DNA of 64,000 bases from Bradyrhizobium sp. U87765 SZCCT0048 (lineage in GTDB: Bacteria > Pseudomonadota > Alphaproteobacteria > Rhizobiales > Xanthobacteraceae): contig NZ_JAFCMM010000004.1 in the NCBI RefSeq assembly GCF_018131225.1, forward strand, positions 558,001 to 622,000. The letters run 5' to 3'. The notes under the pieces were generated by a model. The model did no database searches and had not been told where the DNA came from. It was given only the letters and a program-made list of their open reading frames with translations. Both the position numbers and the translations under genes were made by a program. Positions 1-11,285 of the stretch are shown piece after piece. How positions within the stretch are numbered: position 1 is the stretch's first letter; each line of letters opens with the position of its first letter.

Positions 1-1
1 G

Positions 2-2368
2 CGTGACGTGGAAGAGCGCCGCATCGCTGAGGAAGAAGCCCAGCGCCGCGCCAGCCGCGAATTCCAGGAGCAGCAGGAGCGCGAGGCCGCCGAGGCCCGC
101 GCCCGCGAGGAAGCCGCCCGCCGCCGTCTCGAGGACGAGGCCAAGCGCAAGGCCGAACTCGAGGCCAAGAAGCGCTTTGGCGAAGACGAGGCCAAGGCAC
201 GCTCGACGACCGCGCCGACCACCACACCTGCGGCCCGCCCCAGCGGCGCCCCGCCGGCCCGCACCGGCGCACCGACCTCACGGCCGGCGTCCAGCACAGC
301 CCGCCCGGGCACGCCCGGCGCCGCGCGGCCCGCAGGGGGCCTGACCGCTGGCCGCCCGCCCGCCGTCGCCGCCGAAGCGGATGACGACGAGGCCCGGCGT
401 CCGGTTCGCCGCGGCCCCGGCGGCGCGCGTCCGGTCATCCCGCCGAAGACCACCGCCAAGCCCGGCCCGCAGAAGCAGCGCGGCCGCCTCACCGTCGTCA
501 CGGCGCTGACCGCCGACGACGTGCGCGAGCGCTCGGTTGCCTCGTTCCGCCGCCGTACCCAGCGCCTCAAGGGCCATCAGGCCAACGAGCCGAAGGAAAA
601 GCTGATCCGCGAGGTCGTCATCCCCGAGGCCATCACCATCCAGGAGCTCGCCAACCGTATGGCCGAGCGCGCCGTGGACGTGATCCGCATGCTGATGAAG
701 CAGGGTCAGATGGTGAAGATCACGGATACGATCGACGCCGACACCGCCCAGCTGATCGCCGAGGAACTGGGGCACACCGTCAAGCGCGTCGCCGATTCCG
801 ACGTCGAGGAAGGCCTGTTCGACGTTGCCGAGGACCACGCCTCCGACCAGACGCCGCGTCCGCCGGTCGTCACCGTCATGGGCCACGTCGACCACGGCAA
901 GACCTCGCTGCTCGACGCCCTGCGCCACGCCAACGTGGTCAGCGGCGAAGCCGGCGGCATCACCCAGCACATCGGCGCCTACCAGGTGACCTCGCCGCAG
1001 GGCGGCAAGATCACCTTCATCGACACCCCCGGCCACGCCGCGTTCACCGCGATGCGCGCCCGCGGCGCCAAGGTCACCGACATCGTCGTGCTGGTGGTGG
1101 CCGCGGACGACGGCGTGATGCCGCAGACGATCGAGGCGATCAACCACGCCAAGGCGGCGAAGGTGCCGATGATCATCGCGATCAACAAGATCGACAAGCC
1201 GGACGCCAAGCCGGAGCGCGTGCGCACCGAGCTGCTGCAGCACGAGGTGCAGGTCGAATCGTTCGGCGGCGACGTCGTCGACGTCGAAGTGTCGGCGAAG
1301 AACAAGACCAATCTCGACAAGCTGCTCGAGATGATCTCGCTGCAGGCCGAACTGCTCGATCTCAAGACCAACCCGGACCGTCCGGCCGAAGGCACCGTGA
1401 TCGAAGCCAAGCTCGATCGCGGCCGCGGCCCGGTGGCCACCGTGCTGGTGCAGCGTGGCACGCTGCGGATCGGCGACATCATCGTCGCCGGCGCCGAGAT
1501 GGGCCGCGTCCGCGCGCTGATCTCCGACCAGGGCACCACCATTCAGGAAGCCGGTCCTTCGGTGCCGGTCGAGGTGCTCGGCTTCAACGGGCCGCCAGAA
1601 GCCGGCGACCGTCTCGCCGTGGTCGAGAACGAAGCCCGCGCCCGCCAGATCACCGACTACCGCGCCCATCAGAAGCGCGAGAAGCAGGCGGCCCGCAATT
1701 CGGGCATGCGCGGCTCGCTCGAGCAGATGATGTCGCAGCTCAAGACCGCGGGCCGCAAGGAATTCCCGCTGGTCATCAAGGCCGACGTGCAGGGCTCGCT
1801 GGAAGCGATTCTCGGCTCGCTCGAGAAGCTCGGCACCGACGAGGTCGCGGCGCGCGTGCTGCACGCCGGCGTCGGCGGCATCAGCGAGTCCGACGTCACG
1901 CTGGCGGAAGGCTTCAATGCCGCGATCATCGGCTTCAACGTGCGCGCGCACAAGGAAGCCGGCGACGCCGCCAAGCGCGACGGCATCGAGATCCGTTACT
2001 ACAACATCATCTACGACCTCGTGGATGACGTGAAGAAGGCGATGTCCGGCCTGCTCGCGCCGACCCTGCGCGAGACCATGCTCGGCAACGCCCAGGTTCT
2101 GGAGGTGTTCAACATCTCCAAGGTCGGCAAGATCGCGGGTTGCCGCGTCACCGACGGCACCGTGGAACGTGGCGCCAACGTGCGCCTCATCCGCGACAAC
2201 GTGGTCATCCACGAAGGCAAGCTTGGCCAGCTCAAGCGCTTCAAGGATGACGCCAAGGAAGTCGTCGCCGGACAAGAGTGCGGCATGTCGTTCGAGAACT
2301 ACCAGGACATGCGGCCCGGCGACATTATCGAGTGCTATCGCGTGGAGACGATCCAGCGCTCGCTGTAA
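2..2368 (+). CDS. infB: translation initiation factor IF-2 (5' end missing)
   Basis: IF-2 is the GTPase that brings initiator tRNA to the 30S subunit and promotes subunit joining. The frame is open from base 2, so the start lies outside the window. The visible part opens with a charged Glu/Arg/Ala-rich helical region, then an Ala/Pro/Arg-rich linker, an IF2-N domain (about 205-260), and the G domain with GHVDHGKT near residue 292, the switch motif GGITQHIG, the DTPGH motif, NKID and SAK. Domains II, III and IV follow to the taa stop. The long low-complexity N-terminal extension is usual in alphaproteobacteria. rbfA, truB, rpsO and pnp follow, the conserved order of this cluster. Confidence 0.97.
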   Translation, partial: RDVEERRIAEEEAQRRASREFQEQQEREAAEARAREEAARRRLEDEAKRKAELEAKKRFGEDEAKARSTTAPTTTPAARPSGAPPARTGAPTSRPASSTARPGTPGAARPAGGLTAGRPPAVAAEADDDEARRPVRRGPGGARPVIPPKTTAKPGPQKQRGRLTVVTALTADDVRERSVASFRRRTQRLKGHQANEPKEKLIREVVIPEAITIQELANRMAERAVDVIRMLMKQGQMVKITDTIDADTAQLIAEELGHTVKRVADSDVEEGLFDVAEDHASDQTPRPPVVTVMGHVDHGKTSLLDALRHANVVSGEAGGITQHIGAYQVTSPQGGKITFIDTPGHAAFTAMRARGAKVTDIVVLVVAADDGVMPQTIEAINHAKAAKVPMIIAINKIDKPDAKPERVRTELLQHEVQVESFGGDVVDVEVSAKNKTNLDKLLEMISLQAELLDLKTNPDRPAEGTVIEAKLDRGRGPVATVLVQRGTLRIGDIIVAGAEMGRVRALISDQGTTIQEAGPSVPVEVLGFNGPPEAGDRLAVVENEARARQITDYRAHQKREKQAARNSGMRGSLEQMMSQLKTAGRKEFPLVIKADVQGSLEAILGSLEKLGTDEVAARVLHAGVGGISESDVTLAEGFNAAIIGFNVRAHKEAGDAAKRDGIEIRYYNIIYDLVDDVKKAMSGLLAPTLRETMLGNAQVLEVFNISKVGKIAGCRVTDGTVERGANVRLIRDNVVIHEGKLGQLKRFKDDAKEVVAGQECGMSFENYQDMRPGDIIECYRVETIQRSL

Positions 2369-2549
2369 GTCCAAGTCTTACTGCGAGTTCCGGTTTTCGG
2401 TCTCCGATTTGATCCCGCCCTCGGGAGCGCCGCGCCGCGGCTCTCCCCGGGCGGGTTATGCAAACCCAGGCTTCTGACGGCTTCCGGCACGCGGTGATCC
2501 CGCGTGCCGCGAGCTGTGGAGCCCATGAGCAAACGAAACCAGCAAACCC

Positions 2550-2990
2550 ATGCCCCGTCATCATCAACGCGGCCCAAGCAGGAATTCGGGTACCGATGCT
2601 TCGCAGCGCCAGCTGCGCGTCGGCGAACTCGTGCGCCACGCACTTGCCGAGATCCTCTCGCAAGGTGCCGTGCACGACCCGGCCCTCGAAGGCCACATCA
2701 TCACCGTTCCGGAAGTGCGGATGTCGCCGGACCTCAAGCTCGCGACCATCTATGTGATGCCGCTCGGCGGTCACGGCACCGACGACGTCGTCGCCGCGCT
2801 CGATCGCAACAAGAAGTTCCTGCGTGGCGAGGTGGCGCGACGCATTAACCTAAAATTTGCGCCTGATATTCGCTTCCGCGTTGACGAGCGATTCGACGAA
2901 GCGGAACGAATAGAGAAGCTCTTGAGAACACCTGCGGTTCAAAAAGACATCGCCCATGACACCCACGACGAATCGGACGAAGAAGAATGA
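2550..2990 (+). CDS. rbfA: 30S ribosome-binding factor A
   Basis: RbfA is a small KH-type protein that binds the 16S 5' helix region during 30S maturation and cold adaptation. The 146-residue product has a short basic, Ser/Gln-rich head, then the conserved core from QLRVGELVRHALAEIL through VPEVRMSPDLKLATIYVMPLG and FRVDERFDEAERIEKLL, and an acidic Asp/Glu-rich tail. It lies 181 bases after infB with no obvious terminator between. Its tga overlaps the truB start (ATGA at 2987-2990), indicating coupled translation. Confidence 0.95.
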   Translation: MPRHHQRGPSRNSGTDASQRQLRVGELVRHALAEILSQGAVHDPALEGHIITVPEVRMSPDLKLATIYVMPLGGHGTDDVVAALDRNKKFLRGEVARRINLKFAPDIRFRVDERFDEAERIEKLLRTPAVQKDIAHDTHDESDEEE

Positions 2991-4111
2991 CCGGGACCCT
3001 GCCAGACGATGTCGCCGTCGAGCTGAAGGATGGTTTTGACGAAGCCCCGCAAAAAAATTTTTCCGCCCCGCGCGCGGCCGGTGGCGACGCGCAGACTGAT
3101 GCGCCGCGTGAGCAGCAGCCGCAGCAGCGCGGCGGTCGCCAGCACGGCGGCAAGCCGAAGCGCGACCGCCGTGACGTCCATGGCTGGGTGATTCTCGACA
3201 AGCCGATCGGCATGACCTCGACCCATGCGGTCGCGGTGATCAAGCGGCTGTTCCAGGCCAAGCGCGCCGGCCATGCCGGCACCCTCGATCCGCTTGCCTC
3301 CGGCGGGCTGCCGATCGCCCTCGGCGAGGCGACCAAGACGGTGCCGTTCGTCATGGATGGCCGCAAGCGCTACCGCTTCACCGTGTGCTGGGGCGAGGAG
3401 CGCGACACCGACGACGTCGAGGGCCGCCCCACCGCCACCAGCGACGCCCGCCCGGACGCCGAGGCGATCCGTGCCCTGCTGCCGCGCTTCACCGGCGTGA
3501 TCGAGCAGGTTCCACCGCAATATTCGGCGATCAAGATCCAGGGCGAGCGCGCCTATGACCTGGCACGCGACGGCGAGGTGGTGGAACTGAAGCCCCGCCC
3601 GGTCGAGATTCACGAATTAACTCTGGTAGATCAGCCAGATAGCGACCATTCGGTGTTCGAGGCGGAATGCGGCAAGGGCACCTATGTCCGGGCACTGGCC
3701 CGCGACCTCGGCCGCCTGCTTGGCTGCTACGGCCATATCAGCGCCCTGCGCCGCACCCTGGTTGGCCCGTTCGTCGAGAACGACATGATTCCGCTGGATC
3801 AGCTGGAGGCTTTGTGCGATAGAGCCGCGTCCGGCGAGGCCAACCTCGCCGATGCGCTTTTGCCCGTTGAGACCGCGCTGGACGACATCCCGGCACTGGC
3901 CGTCACACGGGCGGATGCGGCAAGGCTCCATCGGGGCCAAGCCGTCTTGTTGCGCGGACGGGATGCGCCCAATTCGAGCGGCACAGTCTATGTCACCGTC
4001 GGCGGCCGTTTGTTGGCCCTCGCCGAAATTGGCAATGGCGAAATCATCCCCAAGCGTGTGTTCAACCTGACCGGGCTGACAGCCAGCACCGGCCGAAACG
4101 AAGGTGTTTGA
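2987..4111 (+). CDS. truB: tRNA pseudouridine(55) synthase TruB
   Basis: TruB makes pseudouridine 55 in the T-loop of tRNAs. The 374-residue protein begins with an unusual Gln/Arg/Gly-rich head of about 65 residues before the conserved start at GWVILDKPIGMTS. The active-site motif GTLDPLASG holds the catalytic aspartate, and RYRFTVCWGEERDTDD and a C-terminal PUA-like region follow. The head contains a run of seven A and five T at 3051-3062 that stays in frame. The start overlaps the rbfA stop, and the rpsO start codon lies just after the tga. Confidence 0.95.
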   Translation: MTGTLPDDVAVELKDGFDEAPQKNFSAPRAAGGDAQTDAPREQQPQQRGGRQHGGKPKRDRRDVHGWVILDKPIGMTSTHAVAVIKRLFQAKRAGHAGTLDPLASGGLPIALGEATKTVPFVMDGRKRYRFTVCWGEERDTDDVEGRPTATSDARPDAEAIRALLPRFTGVIEQVPPQYSAIKIQGERAYDLARDGEVVELKPRPVEIHELTLVDQPDSDHSVFEAECGKGTYVRALARDLGRLLGCYGHISALRRTLVGPFVENDMIPLDQLEALCDRAASGEANLADALLPVETALDDIPALAVTRADAARLHRGQAVLLRGRDAPNSSGTVYVTVGGRLLALAEIGNGEIIPKRVFNLTGLTASTGRNEGV

Positions 4112-4113
4112 CG

Positions 4114-4383
4114 ATGTCGATTACCGCAGAACGTAAAGCGGAAGTCATCAAGACCAGTGCAAAGAAGGCCGGCGACACGGGTTCGCCGGAAGTTCAGGTC
4201 GCGATCCTGTCGGAGCGCATCAACAACCTGACCGAGCATTTCAAGACCCACAGCAAGGACAACCATTCGCGCCGGGGTCTTCTCAAGCTCGTCTCGACCC
4301 GCCGTTCCCTTCTCGACTACCTGAAGCGGACGGACGAGGCGCGCTACAAGGCACTCCTCGAGCGGCACAACATCCGCCGCTAA
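4114..4383 (+). CDS. rpsO: 30S ribosomal protein S15
   Basis: S15 is a primary 16S rRNA-binding protein of the small subunit platform. The product of 89 residues has the exact family length and carries the signatures GDTGSPEVQVAILSERI, HSRRGLLKLVSTRRSLLDYL and a C-terminal RRY-type basic region. The ATG at 4114 was chosen over the in-frame codon at 4108 because it gives the standard MSITAERK start and sits about 7 bases after GAAGGTG. A strong terminator follows immediately. Confidence 0.97.
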   Translation: MSITAERKAEVIKTSAKKAGDTGSPEVQVAILSERINNLTEHFKTHSKDNHSRRGLLKLVSTRRSLLDYLKRTDEARYKALLERHNIRR

Positions 4384-4393
4384 GACAGAGTCC

Positions 4394-4420
4394 AACGCGC
4401 GCATGACCTGCGCGCGTTTT
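4394..4420 (+). terminator. rpsO Rho-independent terminator
   Basis: A perfect 10-bp stem (AACGCGCGCA at 4394-4403 with TGCGCGCGTT at 4409-4418), a five-base loop and a short T run lie eleven bases after the rpsO stop. As in the enterobacterial rpsO-pnp locus, it would separate rpsO from pnp while letting some transcripts through. Confidence 0.85.
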
Positions 4421-4421
4421 G

Positions 4422-4469
4422 TCATGCAGGCCAAGCCTCCGGGAACGTCCCGCAGACCGGCCTGCATGA
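4422..4469 (+). promoter_or_regulatory. long branched stem-loop in the pnp leader
   Basis: An 11-bp perfect stem pairs TCATGCAGGCC (4422-4432) with GGCCTGCATGA (4459-4469). The loop holds a second perfect 5-bp hairpin (CGGGA at 4440-4444, TCCCG at 4448-4452). It lies between the rpsO terminator and pnp. In Escherichia coli the pnp leader forms a stem cut by RNase III, after which PNPase represses its own mRNA. A similar role here is inference from position. Confidence 0.5.
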
Positions 4470-4676
4470 TCCGCCCACCGCAATACGGCGGCTGGCGGTG
4501 ACGGGCATGGGGCCCGTGAATCGAAGGACGGACGTCATCCAAGATATGAAAGCCATGGCAGGATCGCCGGACGCTGAGGTCGCAACCCCGTTGCCCGCAG
4601 CGTCTCGCCGTCTTGCGCATGGCTTTTGTGTTTTCCGACGGTCCGCCCGACGATGAACCGATGAAAGATATCAGAT

Positions 4677-6833
<2,157 letters not shown>

Positions 6834-6871
6834 CGGACAGCATCGGTCACACCGGCCGGTCACTGATCTGG

Positions 6872-6900
6872 AAAAGGGCGGCTGCGAAGCCGCCCTTTTT
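6872..6900 (+). terminator. pnp Rho-independent terminator
   Basis: A 12-bp perfect stem AAAAGGGCGGCT / AGCCGCCCTTTT around a GCGA loop ends in a T run, 39 bases after the pnp stop. Confidence 0.9.
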
Positions 6901-7020
6901 CTTGGTGCGCATGGATGCGCGATGGGCACGCCCGATCCGATACTGCGGCCCCTTCCCGACATGCGGCCTGCGGGCGAGCATTGCCGCTCCGCCGATTCGC
7001 GCACGCAAGGGGCTTTCGCG

Positions 7021-7578
7021 ATGATCATCCTGTCAGTCTCGGGCAGCCTGCGCACCGTCTCGTCCAACACGTCGCTGCTCGAGGCGGCGCGGCGCCTTGC
7101 GCCGGCCGGCATGGCGATCACGCCCTATGTCGATCTGGCGCAGCTGCCGCACTTCAATCCCGATCTCGAGGATGCCATGCCGCCGCCAGCAGCAGCGTGG
7201 CGGGCCCGGGTCGAGGCCGCGGACGGCATTTTGATCTCCTGCCCCGAATATGCCCGCGGCATCCCCGGATCGTTCAAGAACGCACTGGACTGGCTGGTCG
7301 GCAGCACGACCTTCCCTGGCAAGCCGGTGGCGCTGTTCAACGCCTCGCCGCGCGCATCGGCGGCGCAGGATGCACTGCGCCTCGTGCTGACGACGATGTC
7401 GGCGCAACTCGTCGACGCCGCGGCGCTGACGCTTCCGCTTCTCGCCAGGGGAATGGACGCCGCGGCGATCGTCTCCGATCCGGACCTCGCGCGCCAAATC
7501 ACCGCCACGCTGAATGCATTCGCGGCGGCGATCCGCGCGCAGCCGGCCAGTTCTCCCGACGCTTCGTCCGGTGTCTGA
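7021..7578 (+). CDS. NAD(P)H-dependent FMN reductase family protein
   Basis: This 185-residue flavodoxin-fold protein belongs to the FMN_red family, which uses NAD(P)H to reduce FMN or other acceptors such as quinones. The phosphate-binding loop SGSLRTVSSNTSLL is at the start, and PEYARGIPGSFKNALDWL matches the family motif that contacts the flavin ring. The ATG at 7021 was chosen because it follows AAGGGG and opens directly on the first beta-strand; an upstream in-frame start at 6922 would add an unrelated 33-residue head. It is a single gene between terminators. The physiological substrate cannot be read from sequence. Confidence 0.85.
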   Translation: MIILSVSGSLRTVSSNTSLLEAARRLAPAGMAITPYVDLAQLPHFNPDLEDAMPPPAAAWRARVEAADGILISCPEYARGIPGSFKNALDWLVGSTTFPGKPVALFNASPRASAAQDALRLVLTTMSAQLVDAAALTLPLLARGMDAAAIVSDPDLARQITATLNAFAAAIRAQPASSPDASSGV

Positions 7579-7671
7579 ACACGACAGGCGCGGCTCCGCC
7601 GCGTGATTCGACCGCGCAATCGCACTGCAGCAAGGCTGGCGCGATGCGTCCGCGCAACCTGTAACCATCGC

Positions 7672-7691
7672 GAATTCAATGGCTTGAATTC
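7672..7691. promoter_or_regulatory. inverted repeat upstream of aqpZ
   Basis: Perfect inverted repeat GAATTCAA-TGGC-TTGAATTC, centred about 100 bases before the aquaporin start, in a short AT-rich stretch. It could be an operator, and the binding protein is unknown. Confidence 0.4.
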
Positions 7692-7782
7692 ATCGCCGGT
7701 TCATTCGCTGGAACAGAGAATCCCGATTTGTTACCTAGGGGTGCGCGACTCAACCGCGTGTTGATGATCAGGGGAAGCAGCG

Positions 7783-8499
7783 ATGACGAGAAAGCTCGCG
7801 GCGGAGTTCTTCGGAACATTCTGGCTGGTGTTCGGAGGTTGTGGCAGTGCGGTTCTTGCTGCCGGTTTTCCGCAACTGGGAATCGCATTTGCCGGCGTCG
7901 CGCTGGCGTTCGGCCTTACCGTCCTCACCATGGCATATGCCGTCGGTGGCATCTCCGGCGGTCATTTCAATCCGGCGGTGTCGCTGGGCCTCGCGATCGC
8001 CAACCGCTTCGAATGGCGCGAGCTCATTCCCTACTGGATCGCCCAGGTCGTCGGTGGCGTCGTCGCTGCGGCCATTCTCTATGCGATCGCCTCCGGCGCG
8101 CCGGACTTCAAGGTCGGCGGCTTCGCCTCGAATGGCTACGGCGACCTGTCGCCGGGACACTACAGCCTGTTCGCGGCGTTCCTGATCGAGGTGGTGCTGA
8201 CCGCCGCTTTCCTGGTGATCATCCTCGGCTCGACCTCGAAAGCGGCGCCCGCCGGCTTCGCACCGATTGCCATCGGTCTTGGCCTGACGCTGATCCACCT
8301 GATCTCGATTCCGGTGACCAACACGTCGGTCAATCCGGCGCGCTCGACCGCGGCCGCGCTGTTCGCCCAGACCGGGGCGATCAGCCAGCTGTGGCTGTTC
8401 TGGGTCGCGCCGCTGATCGGCGCCGCCATCGGCGCGCTGATCTGGAAGGTGCTGCTGTCGCCGGGCGAATCGCCGGGCCTGATCGGCCGCGAAGGATAA
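7783..8499 (+). CDS. aqpZ: aquaporin Z
   Basis: A water channel of the inner membrane. The 238-residue product has six hydrophobic segments and both half-membrane NPA loops: HFNPAVS with Asn63 and SVNPARS with Asn184, the second followed by the selectivity-filter arginine Arg187. The N-terminal KLAAEFFGTFWLVFGGCGSAVLA is typical of AqpZ rather than of glycerol facilitators. AGGGGAAG precedes the ATG. The gene is monocistronic with its own terminator, and an inverted repeat lies upstream. Confidence 0.95.
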   Translation: MTRKLAAEFFGTFWLVFGGCGSAVLAAGFPQLGIAFAGVALAFGLTVLTMAYAVGGISGGHFNPAVSLGLAIANRFEWRELIPYWIAQVVGGVVAAAILYAIASGAPDFKVGGFASNGYGDLSPGHYSLFAAFLIEVVLTAAFLVIILGSTSKAAPAGFAPIAIGLGLTLIHLISIPVTNTSVNPARSTAAALFAQTGAISQLWLFWVAPLIGAAIGALIWKVLLSPGESPGLIGREG

Positions 8500-8535
8500 T
8501 TGCGCGCCTCTCGTTTCGCGCGCTCACGATACCAG

Positions 8536-8570
8536 GCCGCCGCGCCCAGATCGGGCGCGGCGGCTTTTTT
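8536..8570 (+). terminator. aqpZ Rho-independent terminator
   Basis: A perfect 12-bp stem GCCGCCGCGCCC / GGGCGCGGCGGC with a five-base loop is followed by six T. Confidence 0.92.
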
Positions 8571-8870
8571 GCGCCCCCGATTCGCAGGAATCGTTCGCGG
8601 CGATCCCTGCGCGAGCGATGCACCGGCGAGCTGCGGCGTCTTGTCTCGCGGGCACCGGCAGCCTCCCCCGCGAACTCTTGATCTGTATCGCAGACGGCCG
8701 CCGCACACCTGTCCCATGCTTTCCAGCCGTCCGGCGCGCCGGCATCAAACCGTCATCGAAACTTCATCAGCAAATCTTATCGGCTCGATCAGCATAGATG
8801 GCTTCACCTGATGAACAGCCTTGCGTAGATTGGGCGCCAGCCAGTCTGGAATTTGTCAAAGGAGAAAGAC
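8571..8870 (+). other. katG upstream region
   Basis: Three hundred non-coding bases between the aqpZ terminator and katG. The last 100 are clearly more AT-rich than the surroundings and probably hold the katG promoter. A small dyad ATCG-GCT-CGAT occurs at 8779-8789. No convincing full OxyR site or sigma-70 hexamer pair was found. Confidence 0.4.
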
Positions 8871-11042
8871 ATGGACGATCAAACCAAATGTCCGTTTTCG
8901 GGCGCCGCCCGCGGCCCCACCAACCGTGACTGGTGGCCGAATCAACTGGACGTTCAGGTCCTCCATCAGCACTCGACGCTGTCGAACCCGATGGACGAGG
9001 CGTTCGACTACGCCAAGGAATTCAAGACTCTCGACCTCGACGCCGTGATCAAGGACCTGCATGCCCTGATGACGGACTCGCAGGAGTGGTGGCCGGCCGA
9101 CTTCGGCCACTACGGACCGCTGTTCATCCGCATGGCCTGGCACAGCGCCGGCACCTACCGCATCGGCGATGGCCGCGGCGGCGCCGGAGCCGGACAGCAG
9201 CGTTTCGCGCCGCTCAACAGCTGGCCTGACAACGTCAACCTCGACAAGGCCCGCCGCCTGCTGTGGCCGATCAAGCAGAAGTACGGCCGCAAGATCTCGT
9301 GGGCCGACCTGCTGATCCTGACCGGCAACGTCGCGCTGGAATCGATGGGCTTCAAGACGTTCGGCTTCGCCGGCGGCCGCGCCGACACCTGGGAGCCCGA
9401 GCAGTCGATCTACTGGGGTCCGGAAGGCAAGTGGCTGGCCGACGAGCGCTACAGTGGCGACCGCGACCTGCAAGACCCGCTCGGCGCCGTGCAGATGGGC
9501 CTGATCTACGTCAACCCGGAAGGCCCGAACGGCAATCCGGATCCGCTGGCGGCCGCACGTGACATCCGCGAGACCTTCGCGCGCATGGCGATGAACGACG
9601 AAGAGACCGTGGCGCTGATCGCCGGCGGCCACACCTTCGGCAAGACCCACGGCGCCGGCGACGCCGCCCTGGTCGGCCCCGATCCGGAAGCGGCCACCAT
9701 CGAGGAACAGGGTCTCGGCTGGTCGAACAAGTTCGGCAGCGGCAAGGGGGGCGACGCCATCGGCAGCGGCCTCGAAGTGATCTGGACCACCACGCCGACG
9801 AAGTGGAGCAGCAACTTCTTCTGGAACCTGTTCGGCTACGACTGGGAGCTGACCAAGAGCCCGGCTGGCGCGCATCAGTGGAAGCCGAAGGGCGGCGCCG
9901 GCGCGAACACCGTGCCGGACGCCCACGACAAGTCGAAGCGCCACGCACCGTCGATGCTGACCACCGATCTCGCGCTGCGTTTCGACCCGGCCTACGAGAA
10001 GATCTCGCGCCGCTTCTACGAGAACCCGGACGAGTTCGCCGACGCGTTCGCGCGCGCCTGGTTCAAGCTGACCCACCGCGACATGGGCCCGCTGGCACGC
10101 TACCTCGGCCCGCTCGTTCCGAAGGAAGAGCTGATCTGGCAGGACCCGCTGCCGCCGCTCGACCACGAGGTGATCGGTGAGCAGGACATCGCCGCGCTCA
10201 AGGCCAAGATCCTCGCCTCCGGCCTGTCGGTGTCCGAACTGGTGTCGGCGGCATGGGCGTCGGCTGCGACGTTCCGCGGCTCCGACAAGCGCGGCGGCGC
10301 CAATGGCGCCCGCGTGCGCCTCGCGCCGCAGAAGGACTGGGAGGTCAACGAACCGGCCCAGCTCGCCAAGGTGCTGAAGACTCTCGAGGACATCCAGAAG
10401 GAGTTCAACGCCACCGGCAAGAAGGTGTCGCTTGCCGACCTGATCGTTCTCGGCGGCAGCGCCGCGATCGAGAAGGCGGCCAAGGACGGCGGCAACGACA
10501 TCGCCGTGCCGTTCACGCCGGGCCGCGTCGACGCATCCCAGGACAAAACCGACGTTCATTCGTTCGCCCCGCTCGAGCCGACCTCCGACGGCTTCCGCAA
10601 CTACACGCGCGGCGGCCGGCAGCGTCTGTCGCCCGAGCAGCAGCTGGTCGACCGTGCCCAGCTGCTGACGCTGACCGCACCGGAAATGACGGCGCTGGTC
10701 GGCGGCCTGCGCGTACTCGGCGCCAACACCGGCAAGTCCGCGCACGGCGTCTTCACCAAGAAGCCGGGGACGCTGACGAACGACTTTTTCGTCAACCTGC
10801 TCGACATGGCGACCCAGTGGCACCCGGCTGCGGACGGCGTGTACGAAGGGCGCGACCGCAAGACCGGCGAGGTCAAGTGGACGGGCACCCGCGTCGACCT
10901 GATCTTCGGTTCACACTCGCAGCTGCGCGCACTCGCCGAGGTCTACGGTTCGACCGACGCCAAGGCGAAGTTCGTCAAGGACTTCGTCGCGGCCTGGACC
11001 AAGGTGATGAACGCCGACCGCTTCGATCTCGTGAAGCACTGA
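8871..11042 (+). CDS. katG: catalase-peroxidase KatG
   Basis: A bifunctional heme enzyme that destroys hydrogen peroxide. The 723-residue protein has the duplicated class I peroxidase fold. The distal heme triad is present as Arg87, Trp90 and His91 in RMAWHSAGTYR, and the residues that form the Trp-Tyr-Met adduct needed for catalase activity are present (Trp90, Tyr213, Met239). The proximal histidine lies in GGHTFGKTHG. The ATG at 8871 follows AAAGGAG by a normal spacing, so the in-frame TTG at 8853 was not used. There is no oxyR gene nearby. It ends at a strong terminator. Confidence 0.98.
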   Translation: MDDQTKCPFSGAARGPTNRDWWPNQLDVQVLHQHSTLSNPMDEAFDYAKEFKTLDLDAVIKDLHALMTDSQEWWPADFGHYGPLFIRMAWHSAGTYRIGDGRGGAGAGQQRFAPLNSWPDNVNLDKARRLLWPIKQKYGRKISWADLLILTGNVALESMGFKTFGFAGGRADTWEPEQSIYWGPEGKWLADERYSGDRDLQDPLGAVQMGLIYVNPEGPNGNPDPLAAARDIRETFARMAMNDEETVALIAGGHTFGKTHGAGDAALVGPDPEAATIEEQGLGWSNKFGSGKGGDAIGSGLEVIWTTTPTKWSSNFFWNLFGYDWELTKSPAGAHQWKPKGGAGANTVPDAHDKSKRHAPSMLTTDLALRFDPAYEKISRRFYENPDEFADAFARAWFKLTHRDMGPLARYLGPLVPKEELIWQDPLPPLDHEVIGEQDIAALKAKILASGLSVSELVSAAWASAATFRGSDKRGGANGARVRLAPQKDWEVNEPAQLAKVLKTLEDIQKEFNATGKKVSLADLIVLGGSAAIEKAAKDGGNDIAVPFTPGRVDASQDKTDVHSFAPLEPTSDGFRNYTRGGRQRLSPEQQLVDRAQLLTLTAPEMTALVGGLRVLGANTGKSAHGVFTKKPGTLTNDFFVNLLDMATQWHPAADGVYEGRDRKTGEVKWTGTRVDLIFGSHSQLRALAEVYGSTDAKAKFVKDFVAAWTKVMNADRFDLVKH

Positions 11043-11091
11043 CACCGCCACGGCAGCGTCGCGGCGCAAGCCGCGCAGCAGCGCACATTCG

Positions 11092-11124
11092 AGCCGCCGG
11101 GCCCTGCGCCCGGCGGCTTTTTTT
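11092..11124 (+). terminator. katG Rho-independent terminator
   Basis: An 11-bp perfect stem AGCCGCCGGGC / GCCCGGCGGCT with a five-base loop and seven T. Confidence 0.92.
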
Positions 11125-11285
11125 AAGCCGGGCGTGATTCCGGTCCCACACGTGGCAGCCACTGGCCACAGCGCGCACAGCATGTCTTGCCAGCGAACGG
11201 CACCTGCACGATAGATTTAGGCTATAAGACGCCGCACAATGGCAGTTGCCGCCATCGCGCACCTCTCACGCCAGCCGGAAACGCC

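Noticed and set aside
278..2374. Long minus-strand open frame opposite infB, and similar long frames opposite pnp, katG, divL, addB and addA
   Set aside because: These are shadow frames caused by high GC content. Their products are Arg/His/Leu/Asp-rich low-complexity sequences with no family motifs and lie fully antisense to well-identified genes.
8775..8815. Possible OxyR site upstream of katG
   Set aside because: Only a short ATCG-GCT-CGAT dyad is present. The four evenly spaced ATAG/CTAT elements of the OxyR consensus could not be aligned.
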